This document shows, piece after piece, positions 23,101-34,100 of a stretch of DNA of 64,000 nucleotides. The notes beneath the pieces are model-generated. The model saw nothing but the letters and a program-made list of their open reading frames with translations, made no database searches and was not told the DNA's origin. The position numbers and the translations under genes were made by a program. The DNA lies in the NCBI GenBank assembly GCA_024867545.1, contig JANFNE010000028.1:372001-436000 (forward strand), in the 5' to 3' direction. Source of the DNA: Phytopythium helicoides. Lineage: Eukaryota > Oomycota > Peronosporomycetes > Pythiales > Pythiaceae. Numbering within the stretch: position 1 is the stretch's first letter; each line of letters begins with the position of its first letter.

Positions 23101-26100
23101 ACTTGCCTCCCTTCGAGCGCGTAATGATCAAGGAAGCTGGCGAGCTCACTAAGCAACGGGACCTGTTCAAATGCTCGAGGTGTCTGCTCCAAGGAGGCTA
23201 CTAATGTATCAAGCACCGAAACAAAGGTGTCTATCCCGTGATTTTCACTTTGTAGATCCGTCTTCCATCGTAGTGACGGACGAAGCTCGTCTGTTAGAGC
23301 CCCCACTTGATAGACTGCCTGCCGAACTGTAACTTGAGTGCACGGGTGTTCCCAAGGCAATGAATCCGTCTTCAAACAGCACAAGAGTTGACGAAGTTGT
23401 TGATTAGGGAAAGCACGAAGCGAGCCTAGTGCAATCGAGCTTGCTACATCGAACATAACATCTGGAGTGTTGAAGTCGTCAAGCCGCGCATAGACAAGGT
23501 TTCCTCGCGATGGTTCTCCATTTGGATAACTGTTAATCCATTGAAACTTCTTGAATTGCTGTGGTAACCTCTCAGTAAACCAACCCTGGACATTACCAAC
23601 GAGAACCCGAAACGGGTCGATTGTGCGACCACCGCTGCTCCATTCGAACTTCGAACCAGCATATGGTGGAGTCCACACACATCTTTTCTCATAGTCGGCC
23701 TCGCTATAGACAATGTCGACAGAGCTTGGACCAAGACTTCGCGGGAGTTGACTGAATAGATTGGATAGAACGAAAGTTCGATCGTTGAATTGCTGACCCG
23801 ATTGTTTGCGTGAGTGAAAGTGATTAAGCCAAATCGAGTGACCGTTATAGTTGCGCTCAGTCAATATTTCACTTGTGAGTGGGCTCGGACACAGTGAAAG
23901 CTGTGCTGCCAGGCAGAGCTCACCGAGAATTTCCAGATTGCGCGGCATGTTCAGAAAGAAAAGTATAGTCAATGCCTCATTCTTGTCATAAGGCAGAGCC
24001 CTCACCAAATATGACGGCATCTGAAGGGTCGAGCTGAGCTGCTTTTTCAGAGAGCTCAGTTGGGACTCTTGGCGACGCACATCTGCTTCTGCTGATCTGC
24101 CTCGTGGATACGAAGACCAGTGCCGGTAATCGCTGTCGTGACAAAAATCCTGCCGTACACGCTCGCGCACCCTTTTGTAGTGTGCCAGTAACTCTTCTGC
24201 TTGATCAATCGATGATCGAAGCTCCTTTGCGTGTCGTTGCATTGCCACGATTTCAGCCCAGTTGGAGGACACATGGTTTTGCCACGCTCGCTCTTCTGTT
24301 TGCCGCAAAGTCTCAAAATTATTCGCCATGTTTGCATATTCACGCGCGAACTGGATCATGCCACTCTGTCGAGTCAAATGAAACACAGGTTGGTTTGACG
24401 CGGAGGCACAGAATGCGCGAATGTACTGCGCAACGTACTGAAGTGCCGCCACTGCTTTGTGGTCACTGAGCACGACAATAGCAAGGTCTTTCCAATCGAG
24501 GGCGATCTTGAATTTGTTCAGCAGCGGAAACAATTGTCGGCTCTGCTGATGCACTAAGCAGAATCCAATCCACTTCACAAGTAATTCCATGCTGCGCTGC
24601 TCCACCACGAGATGTGCACCCGAGCTCTCCTGCCTCATGTGCTTTTCCACGCAGGAAGCGTATTTGGCGATGAGCTGTTGCAGCTCGTCAGGTGACCAAT
24701 CTTGTTGAGAATGCTCACTTGCTTCAACCAGCAGCTCAGATTTGGCAATCATGTAGCGTTCAACACCCCGAAGTACTACCATCACCGAATATGGTGACGA
24801 CGTTGTGGCTTTAGTCGAGTCAACCCACTCTGATATTTGACGGAAGGTGCATGTGGACCCGTCAATGAATGTCCCAAGCCCGAGGTTGAGTATTGCGTAC
24901 TGATGAACGTCATCGAGGGTTGCGCTAACTGTAGGTGTAAACTCGTGCGGGGGCGGGACCAATTTGATTTGGCTCTCAAAATTGCTCCACTGCTGCAAAC
25001 CCGATGAATCTGGAAGACTATATGCACCAGCCAGCCGCTGGCTAACTGCTTCGACCAATCCGTTGATTCTTTCACGAAGAGCTTTGGTTTCCGAAAGAAG
25101 TTGGGAGATATCGTGCCCTTTCTCCAACAGATCGACGCCAAGACGAACAACGCTTTGAAGCATCGCAAGTAAATCATCAACTTTGTCACAATTCTGGATC
25201 GCTCGTATGTGTAGCTCGTTAGGTTGGGCGCTCATCAACGGGTGATCAAAATGCTGATGCTGCTCCAAACATAACCCCTCGGCTTTGCTGACTGCAATTT
25301 CAAGCAGATGCATCAAAAATGCAGCAAGCGCCTTCCGCCACAGTGCTCCGCCGTCCAAAAGTGAACGCTGAAGGACAGCACATACGACCGCCCAACAAGT
25401 GGCTCGCGCTTGACCCCCCGTGTGCTGACCAACATCAGTCGTTCCTCCAGTTGGAGCAAACAAGACGCGTGTACAGCCTGCGACAGCAAAAACCGCTCGT
25501 TTGACGAGTGAAGCGATAAAAGCAGGCGTCTTCTGGTGTCCGATACCTGCGCCCTTCGAGGCGTGTCGATCACTGCCTGTACGGGATTGAGCCGTCTCCA
25601 ATTCTCTCTTGAGATGGGCGAACACCTTGTCAAGCTCGTCAGGATCCACTTCTCCACAATGAGACTCCCCTACGACAGTGGAAATCGCACTCTTTACACT
25701 TTGCCCAGACGGCAACGTATGGGTAATGCGCTTCCATCCGTCAGGGAACACAATTCTCAAGCTGGCACTCGCAACGCCGGCAATCGTGATCTGCAATGCG
25801 CAACCATACGCTGGAAACCACTCTTGGATCCATGTGCCACCAACGCGCACATCTGTCTTCAGACTTGCAGTCTCGATGGCACTCAGAAGTTGCTTGTGCT
25901 CTCCATTCGAGAACCCAGGCAACGGCGGGCTCTTCCACACAATCACCGGCGCGATAGAAGGCGAAAGTTCATCCAGATACGGGTCCTTCACCCCATCTCG
26001 TGCCTCAACGACCTCGATGGCGTTCACAAAGCGAGCGAATATGCTCACGAGCTCACAGCACGTCTGGCTAGACTGGTTCGTTGACGGGCTCTTGTGTCGG

Positions 26101-26135
26101 AACTGGAAAACTTCATGGAGCAGTTGGTCCTCCAT

Positions 26136-26560
26136 CCTCAATTTTTTCTCTCTCGACTTGTCCGCTCCAGAGCAAATTCTCGAATGAACGTAGACTCCCA
26201 AGCCGCGAGCTTGCGACTGGGCCTAACGGGCGGATGCACATGCAGCCGTTAAGGGGGGAAGCTCCTAGGAGGATTCGCTTTTCAAAATAAAGTACTTCCT
26301 GCCAAGTTGAAGTGCTTCATTTTCGCTAACCGCACCCCTCTTCACCCGCCTTTCTCATTTCTCCCACCAGCCCTCGTACGTCAGCAGTAGCGGCACACAA
26401 GCTCGTCCAGCCAGTTGGCGCCACCGATCGCGGCGGCTCCAGCGTCGCCAGGGCGCTCGGCGCTGCGTGTGCTGCGTCACAGGAGCTTTTTGCAGGTCTT
26501 CGCGGATCTCCGCAGCTTTCCGCGGTCTTCTAGGGCTCCGTGGGGCTCGAGGGAGCCGCC
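26136..26560. promoter_or_regulatory. bidirectional promoter gap between head-to-head giant genes
   Basis: This 425-bp gap lies between the two divergent start codons. Initiator-like pyrimidine-rich sites on the + strand are GCTTCATTTTCGC (26314-26326) and TTTCTCATTTCTCCC (26351-26365), resembling the oomycete Inr (TCATTTY). AATAAAGTAC lies at about 26287. No ORF of note. Confidence 0.5.
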
Positions 26561-28114
26561 ATGGAGCTCGCGCTGCACCACGAGGTGTTCCGGTTCAAGC
26601 ACAAGCGGCCGAGCACGGACCAGACGAGCGAGACGTGCGCGAGACTCGCCAGCAGCTTCGTCTCGTTCGTCTACGGCTCCAAGGGCGAAGAGGTCGGCGG
26701 CGACCCGTACCTGAGGCGAACTGCGCCGGGGGTGGTGCCGCAGACGCCGTGGTCGAGTCCGCCAGTGCCAAAGTTCTCGACGGGGGAGGTCGACGAGCTG
26801 CGGCGGGCCTGCGAATGCGCAGTCACGTGGCTTAAAGCTCAAAAGACAGGCGACGCGCGGGTCCACGAGTGGCTCCCGGCGTACGGCTGCGCTCTGGTTG
26901 TGACGTTGCTCGGCGTGTCGAGAGCGCAGCTGACGGTTGTCTACCCGGACGGATGGGTGAGCACGGTCCACTCGCTGCCCTCTGGCGAGTGCGTGCACAG
27001 CGCAGTGGCGACGACGTACCGTGAGCTGAGCTGCGGCGTCTTGGACCCTCGTCAGTTGAAGGCGTTTGATGCGGCATTCAAAGACGAGAAAGCGGAGGCG
27101 CAAAAGAGAACGGGGAGTGCTCGGCATGCTACAATGGGAGAAGACATTGGACATCAAAAGACGCCAGCTTTTGTTGTGTCGATGGCGAAAAAGGCGCTGG
27201 CTCGTACCGCAAAATCTACGTCGCGGAATTTTGTGGCAGCAGATGCGTTCGCCGCTTTTGGAGGAACGACGGACGTTGGACTGCACACCGGAGGCCAGGC
27301 ACGCGACACATGCTGGCCAGTAGTGTGCGCAGTGCTGCAGCGAGGGCTTCGCGATGGAGGAGCGCTTTGGCGGAAGGCCTTGACAGCTTTTCAGTTGCAT
27401 TTGCTTCAGCAAGCCATCGCAGAAGTAAGCGAGCAAGTGCGGGAGCAGCAACCACCCAAGCTTTATTATGAGCTTCATGCACGTATGGCGCAGTTTTGTG
27501 ACAAGGTGGACGACTTGTTCGCGATGCTCGAGTCGGTGTCGCGTTTGGGAGCGTCTTTAATCGACGCTGGTCACGACGGTAGCCAGCTGGCAAAAATGTG
27601 TGCCCAAGTTCGCAGGGACATTGATGGGTTGGCAAGATGGGCAGGCGAGTGTCTCGACACAGCGTATACGCTTCCGAATTCAAATCGTATCAAGGAATGG
27701 AGTGAATCGGAGACGGCTGTCACGCTTTGCGAACCGACAGTGCCGAATCCATCGAACGCAAGCAATACTTTACATCCGATGACCAATCTGGGCTACGGAA
27801 CTTTTGTGAGTGCTGTCAACTGCGATTTCCAGAGTTTGAATGCGTGGATTGACGCCACCCGCGCGGCCTCGGTGCCCTACTCTTCGATTGTTGTTCTTCG
27901 CTCAGTTGAAAGGTTTATGATACGTGCTTCACAAAAGTTACTTGACACGACTCAAGCTGATAATCAAGCCTGGACACCCGATGAGTATTTAGAAAATGGT
28001 GTTATTGAAGATATGAGTCCACAGGAGTTGAAGACATTGGTGGAGAAGTACACAACGTGTGTGAAGGAGTATAACGCCCAAGAGAAGTCGAACGCCCACT
28101 TGCTCGTGGAATAA
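26561..28114 (+). CDS. giant DUF3638-family protein, right copy, N-terminal part up to an in-frame TAA
   Basis: Start chosen at ATG 26561 (MELALHHEVFRFKHKRPSTD), which aligns with the start of the left copy (MEDQLLHEVFQFRHKSPSTN). 517 codons, ending at TAA 28112-28114. The left copy has a glutamine codon at this place (VEQRSMELLV against VE-stop-MSLELLV), so the stop is most simply a CAA-to-TAA change in a single about 3,050-codon gene. The region matches the N-terminal part of large fungal/oomycete proteins carrying DUF6606-like, DUF3638 and DUF3645 domains (tentative for the first). No signal peptide. If the stop is real the motor-containing remainder is only made by readthrough or by restarting at the ATG that follows directly. 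Confidence 0.8.
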   Translation: MELALHHEVFRFKHKRPSTDQTSETCARLASSFVSFVYGSKGEEVGGDPYLRRTAPGVVPQTPWSSPPVPKFSTGEVDELRRACECAVTWLKAQKTGDARVHEWLPAYGCALVVTLLGVSRAQLTVVYPDGWVSTVHSLPSGECVHSAVATTYRELSCGVLDPRQLKAFDAAFKDEKAEAQKRTGSARHATMGEDIGHQKTPAFVVSMAKKALARTAKSTSRNFVAADAFAAFGGTTDVGLHTGGQARDTCWPVVCAVLQRGLRDGGALWRKALTAFQLHLLQQAIAEVSEQVREQQPPKLYYELHARMAQFCDKVDDLFAMLESVSRLGASLIDAGHDGSQLAKMCAQVRRDIDGLARWAGECLDTAYTLPNSNRIKEWSESETAVTLCEPTVPNPSNASNTLHPMTNLGYGTFVSAVNCDFQSLNAWIDATRAASVPYSSIVVLRSVERFMIRASQKLLDTTQADNQAWTPDEYLENGVIEDMSPQELKTLVEKYTTCVKEYNAQEKSNAHLLVE

Positions 28115-31100
28115 ATGAGTCTCGAGCTCCTCGTAAAGTGGGTCGCATTCTGCTTGGCGCATCAATGGTGCTGCGAGGATTTTTCATATTTGGACCAGTT
28201 CAAAATTTCTCTTGATTGGAAGCATCTGGGTGTTGCTGTGCTAAGTGACAGGCGAGCAGTGTGGGCTCTTCAAAATGTCGCGCAGTACATCCGGAGCTTC
28301 TCTAAAGCGGCCCCGAAGGCTTCTGTTTTCAATCTGCACGACCAAGAAGGAACGCTAGAGTTTGCTCGCAAGTATGCTGCAACCGATGAAGATATATTGC
28401 GCTGTTTTTCAATTGAAACGGAGGCCTGGCACCAGTACGTGGTAAAGATGTGGGGTTCAATTGAGAAAAAGAAGCGTCAAGCAGAAACATTGCGGGCAGA
28501 TATCATTAGACAAGAGGCCGAAGTCGCAAAGTGCATCGAAGAACGAGAAGAAGCCAAAGAAAATGTGATTGATAATCCAACTTGGCAGACTCGTGAGCGT
28601 TCAAGGGAGACCAAAGCAGCTCTTCGACAGAGCAGGTGGTTGTTGAAGAATTTGCAAAATCAACTGGCAACGGTTTTGAAAATGCCGCCTCGATTAGTCA
28701 AGCCTCTCCCTTCGCACAAGGCAGAGGCGTTGACAGTGCTATTTTTCCTAAAAATGCCTCCCGACCTACAGATTCTAGGTGAGCTATGCGTGGGTGCTCA
28801 ACTCGCGCTCTGCCCAGACAAACCTACTCGCGAGATGTTGGTGCCTTCTGTCTTCAGTAGCGTGAAGGCATGGACCGAGCACTATCATTTGTACACGCAG
28901 GCTTCTATTGGTGAATTGACGACTACTTTCTTGCTGACGTCTGCGATTGGCAACATCCCGAAGTCAGTCGGACCAAGCACGATTGATGTCGTGCCATCTC
29001 TCAAGAGCTACGAAAGTCAGTGCGTGTGGGCTCCATCGCTTGGCTCGGCGGCTAGCTTTCAGTGGAAAGATCCCAGTGGACGCACAATCGACCCTTTCCA
29101 AGCTCCCGAGCAAGCGATGCGTGAGAAGTTCACGGAGAAGTTGCCGGCTCCTTTTACCAGCTGGCAGTGGATGAACAACTACCCTGGAGGTGACTCACGC
29201 GGAAACCTTGTGTATGCAAAACTTGGAGAGTTGAACATCGCAAGTCAAAGTACTGACTACGATGCGATTGAAGACTCAGCAATTGTCACACTTGCGACAT
29301 TGCGTGCATTTCCAAACCAGCAGTTGCGACGAATCTTGTGCGCTCTGGCAGAAAATGCTTTACCGTGGGATCATCCTTGTGTCCAGGTTATTGTTCGTCA
29401 GGCACTCTACCAAGTAGGTGAGCTTACGGACGGTGATCGCCCAGAGCTGCGGTGGAAGACCGATTTGCTTGTGGCTGCGGATGGTATGGAAACATTTGAT
29501 TCTGTACTTCAAGATTTGGCGTCAAAAATTGAGCAGACACCTCGAGTTTTCGAGCATATTCCGCTGTTGAGTGAGATTGCCGGATATGCGAGCCAGTATA
29601 CCCAACATGGACAAGCGATTGTTGCCCGTTTTCGAAACGCTGCTCGCTGTCGAGCTGAGCAATTTTTACTTGTAAATGACGACGATGAAGACAGTGCAAA
29701 TCAATCTACAAAGACAACCTCGCTAATTGCAGAGCGCCGAGCAAGAGCTTGCTTGCTTTACGGATATGCGGTCATAGGTTTTGTGAGTGCTGGAAAGCTT
29801 GCATCCAGAGAAAAGACGCGAGAACTTATTGAACTAGTCGTGCTCTTTCGCACCAACTTGCTATTTTCACAACGTGCATCCAAGAAGCTGTACGAGAAGG
29901 TGCTGAAGTTGCAGCGTGTTGTGTATGATGTGATGGCTCGGCATATTGGCTATATCGAGAGTGCTCCACTGTATAGTTCAGACTACACACTTTTGCTGTC
30001 AAGAGTAATCGGTTCTTCAGATGAATTGAGTTGGAGTTTCTATTCACCAAAGAGCAAGTCCGAAGTCACAGCCCGACATTTCGCCAAGAATGGAGATACA
30101 ACGTACTCAATCAATGTATTTACAGGAAGTGTGCTCTCCAATGGAAAAGCGCCGGGTGGATTATCTGACGAGATCCGTGGCCACGCACGCTATCTCGAGC
30201 TATTTGGAGACGCAGATTTTGAAGTAACATCAGCTGAAAGCTCAATGTTTCGGACTATGAGCGAGTACGACGGAGCTCACTATGAGTTTGGCCTCAGAGG
30301 GTTAGAACTTGTTGTGCGCGAGATTCACGAGCCCACGTGTGAACGATGGGAACCTGAAGAACCAATCACCCCAAGAACGTGTACTCTTCAGCTCTGCAGC
30401 TCAAAGTGGATGGAAAAGTTTAGGCTTTCGCAGTATCCCACGCGTCTCCACGCACTTTACTCCCATTGGTGCTGGTTTGAGCAAAATTGTGTAATTCTTC
30501 GATCGAAGCAGGCTAGAGACCGGCGAGTACGATATGTTGTCACGTTTGATCGCCATCAAGATGAAGAGAACAGTAGACTGGCGCGATGTTTCCGGGTTCC
30601 AACGGTTGACGAAAAGCTGCCTTTCGCCTCCATTTACAAGCGACTTTCTACGTATGAGGAACTAGTGTGCGCCGACGACTCAGTCACTGCACGGCTCAGC
30701 AAGTTTGAGCGACCAGAGTTCATCCATACTCTAAAATCTTCCGCTTCGCAAACTGTGCGCATAGAATTTCCTCGATACAATTTGAGCTTCAAACTTACCA
30801 CTGCAAAAAGCGGTGACTTGGTACTCGCATCTGAACAGTACTCTGGCTATGTTCTACGATCTCAGCAACAACTTGGTATTGGGTTTCTCCCGCGCTTCAC
30901 GCATTATCTAGTATTAAAGCACAGCGATGCAACCGTCGGCGATACGAGAGCTCCAAATATTCGCTTGATCCTGCCTCAAGGATGTGTGCAGCACAATTCG
31001 AGCACAGAGATGATGCAAATCCAGGTGGCACAAGCTCCGGACGCGCAGATTCCTGTTGTTTGCTACGACGAGCACCGCCAACTACTCACGCTAACGGCTC

Positions 31101-34100
31101 AGACACTGAGTGCACGTCTACAACTTGTGGCGGTTCTTGCGAGTGGAGGAAGCAGCTTGCCGTGCGCTGTTCTTGGAATGACTGCCTCAGAAGCGGCGAT
31201 CCAGCAGCTAAAGTGCTGCTGGTCATCCAAACCATTCTCTGCTTTTGAGGCTGAACTTTTAGAAAATATTGGAGCTCTGGGATACCGTGAACCTTCACTG
31301 AAGATCTTGGCAGCAAAGTTGTTCGAAAACGCGAGCGAGCTCTCGTTTCTTTTTGAAGGTGACTCTCAACACACTGTTCAAACTCGCACGTCTCTAGTGG
31401 ATTACATGGACCAGCAGGATAAATATGGTGAGCTTTGTCAAGACTCGATCGGCCGTTGTCCAGTTCGCTACAGGCTCCCATGTGATCTTGACGAAGCGAT
31501 CAGCCCTACTCTGCCGACCAGCTTCGGGCAAGCCGTAACAAGACAACATGGTGACACGGAGTTCAACGACATCATGTTGCCGCTGCCACCAGTGCCTTCA
31601 ATGTTTGTTAGAGACACCGAACGGGAACTTGCGAGTTATGTTTGCGCTATCCCATCTGATACTCCTGAAAGTGTCCCCGAGTTCCCGCTTCGGTCAGGAG
31701 GTTCGAATGCACTTGGAACTGAGTTGAATCGTGATCTTGAGAAGAGTTGGGTGGTCTATCACAGCCAGCAAAAGCGCCAGCTCATCCAATGCATGTCAAT
31801 GCCGATCCATCTCCACTCTCGGCTTCGTTCAACGATGAATTCTGTCAGTGTCAAGCGCGAAGAAATGAAAGACTACCTAAACCATTGCTACGAGGAGGCT
31901 ACCGCTGGATTTCGCAACCAGATACTCAAGCAGACGAATGTAATTCCAGAAAGGCTCACTCGGGAAGACTTGTTGCGGTGTGCTGTGAGTAAATCCGTGG
32001 TTGGACTTCTCATTCCAAGGCTTGGATACAACGGGCAGGCACGATTCCAGCATGCCACTCAGCAGTTTATGGAGTTATGTATCCTCGAAGATAAGCTCAA
32101 GCGTCTCATCGCGATTATTCAGATTGAATTACACTCCGATTCGGGATTCCAACGGTTCTCTACTGCTACCCAAGGACGGCTGATAGAGGAGTTGTTGTGC
32201 GTGCGTTTGTGGGACAGTTCGAAGCACCCATACTGGCTAGCATTTGAATTCGAAGGCCAAATCCAGATTCGCCCCGAACAATTTATCATTGCTACGCACC
32301 TGCTACAAAATCCTGGCTCGATGTGTCAACTCAACATGGGCCGCGGCAAGACTCGCGTCATTTTGCCAATGCTCTTTCTTCATTTGGCAAGTCGATGCAA
32401 AGACACCCGGAACGAATATAGTTCATCTAGTCGAATGGGCACGCTGAGCCAAGCCCTTGTAAAGGACTGTGAAGTTCAAGATACACTTGACAGTTGGACA
32501 GATAGCACAACGGAATGGGGTAAAGCGACACGCGCTACTATTCTGACACCGCTTATCAGTGAAATGCGCCAGTTCATGCAGCGATTCTTGGTCGCAAGCA
32601 CTGCTGAGTTGCGTTTCATCGAGTTGCCATTCCATCGTTTGATTGAGCTTGATGCTCAATCGATTCAACTACTCATGGAACGCCTTGAGCGCGCCAAGAC
32701 CAGTGGAGATGTGCTACTTGTAGCTCCCGAGCATCGGATGTCTCTTGAGCTCAAGCTTGTGGAGCTGAATGAAGCACCGACCGACGGAGATTGTGATTTG
32801 AAGGTTCTGTTGTCCGAAATGTTGGAAAATTCGCACTATTTGGATGTAATCGACGAGAGTGATGCTGTTCTACACCACAAGTACCACTTAGTGTATGCTC
32901 ACGGATCAACAGCAGATCCACTAGATGGAGGCCCCGCGAGATGGGAAGCAGCACAGGCTCTGTTGAAGCTATTGTCGGTTCCAGGATCTCGAGTTGCAAA
33001 GTCACTTGCAGGCAGAAAAAGTTTGTCTCTTGAGTACGAGTCACGACGAGGCGCCTACGACGGAACCCGACTGCTGCCTCCACTTCACGCCTCGAATGCT
33101 CGTGCTGGCAAGGAAGTCAACGAACTCGACCTCAGGTCAGCGCTGATCGAAGACTTGCTTGATAACACGCCGGGTGAGTACTTGTGGTTGGGTACTTTTT
33201 GCCGCCAGCACCCAGCTCTGCGAGATGCACTCGTGGTGGCGCTCTCTGACGCATCGGTAGCGATGGATACGGTGCTTGGAAGCTCATATCTGAGGCTCTT
33301 AGCGCCATTCAGATCCCAGTTACTCGCAATTCGAGGTCTTGTCGCATTTGGCGTGCTGGAGCACTGCCTGGAGAAACGCTATCGTGTTGACTACGGTATA
33401 ATGAGCGGCGTTAGCAAGGCTACGGATCTAGCGATTCCGTTCCGAGCTGCTGATGTACCTAAAGAGCGTGCTGAATTCAGTCACCCAGATGTTGCCATTG
33501 TTCTCACACAGCTCGGATACTACCACAAGGGATTGAGTGATCAGGAAATACGCGAGTCTTTCACCATTCTTCTCGGCATGGATGAATCTGAACAAAAACA
33601 TCAGTACGACCAATGGTACGCCAGCGTGGTTGGTTCGGGTTCACATCCACTTACCCGGGGAAATACTTTGCGGGATGTTCGGTTTCTGTCGCTGTCCGAC
33701 GCGCGGCAGTTTGCAACGATATGTGATGCGTTCCGTTACTGCATGAAGACAATCGACTTTTTCTTAGACAAGGTCGTGTTCCCTCATCAGACAAAACAGT
33801 ATCCGCAGCGACTTGGACGATCGGCGTGGGACTTAGCTGCAAACAAAGACGCCATTATGGGGTTCTCCGGAACGAACGACAACCAGCTTCTACTCCCACT
33901 GTCTGTGAAGCAACGCGAGCCTGAGGCCCCAGATCTACTTGCTACCAATGGCAAGATGGTGAACTGCATCATCAACACAACGAATGGTGTTGAGATTGTC
34001 ACGTCTAGTCCCGGTAGCGATTTGCTTTCGGTGCCTACCTGGCAGGCAATTTTGCAGTACTCGTTGGAAAAGGGAGCTCAAGCACTGATTGATACAGGTG

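Larger units (their letters stand above)
13669..26135 (-). pseudogene. giant DUF3638/DUF3645-family protein, left copy, broken by two Fanzor insertions and a frameshift
   Basis: Head-to-head partner of the copy at 26561-35707. From ATG 26135-26133 the frame is open for about 2,000 codons to 20115, ending just after the Walker-A region (CQLNMGRGKTRVVLPMLF) and VAPEHRMSLELK. A Fanzor element (17986-20114, opposite strand) then replaces about 40 codons including the DESD box. Coding resumes at 17985 (LVYADG) through the DUF3645-like block (KRYRVEFG, AEFSHPDVAITLT, GFSGTND). It shifts frame at about 16540 by loss of one base relative to the partner. It continues with QGAGRMRQLGG until 15401, where a second Fanzor fragment sits between the codons equal to ACAL and WNGE of the partner. 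The last piece (about 13903-13669) encodes the C-terminus. Long open stretches between few lesions suggest recent inactivation. Confidence 0.88.

Noticed and set aside
26477..27478. 333-codon minus ORF over the start of the right giant gene
   Set aside because: Antisense to a conserved coding region with the composition of a shadow frame.
28090..28140. An intron removing the TAA at 28112
   Set aside because: No GT donor and AG acceptor pair keeps the frame and the residues conserved in the left copy.
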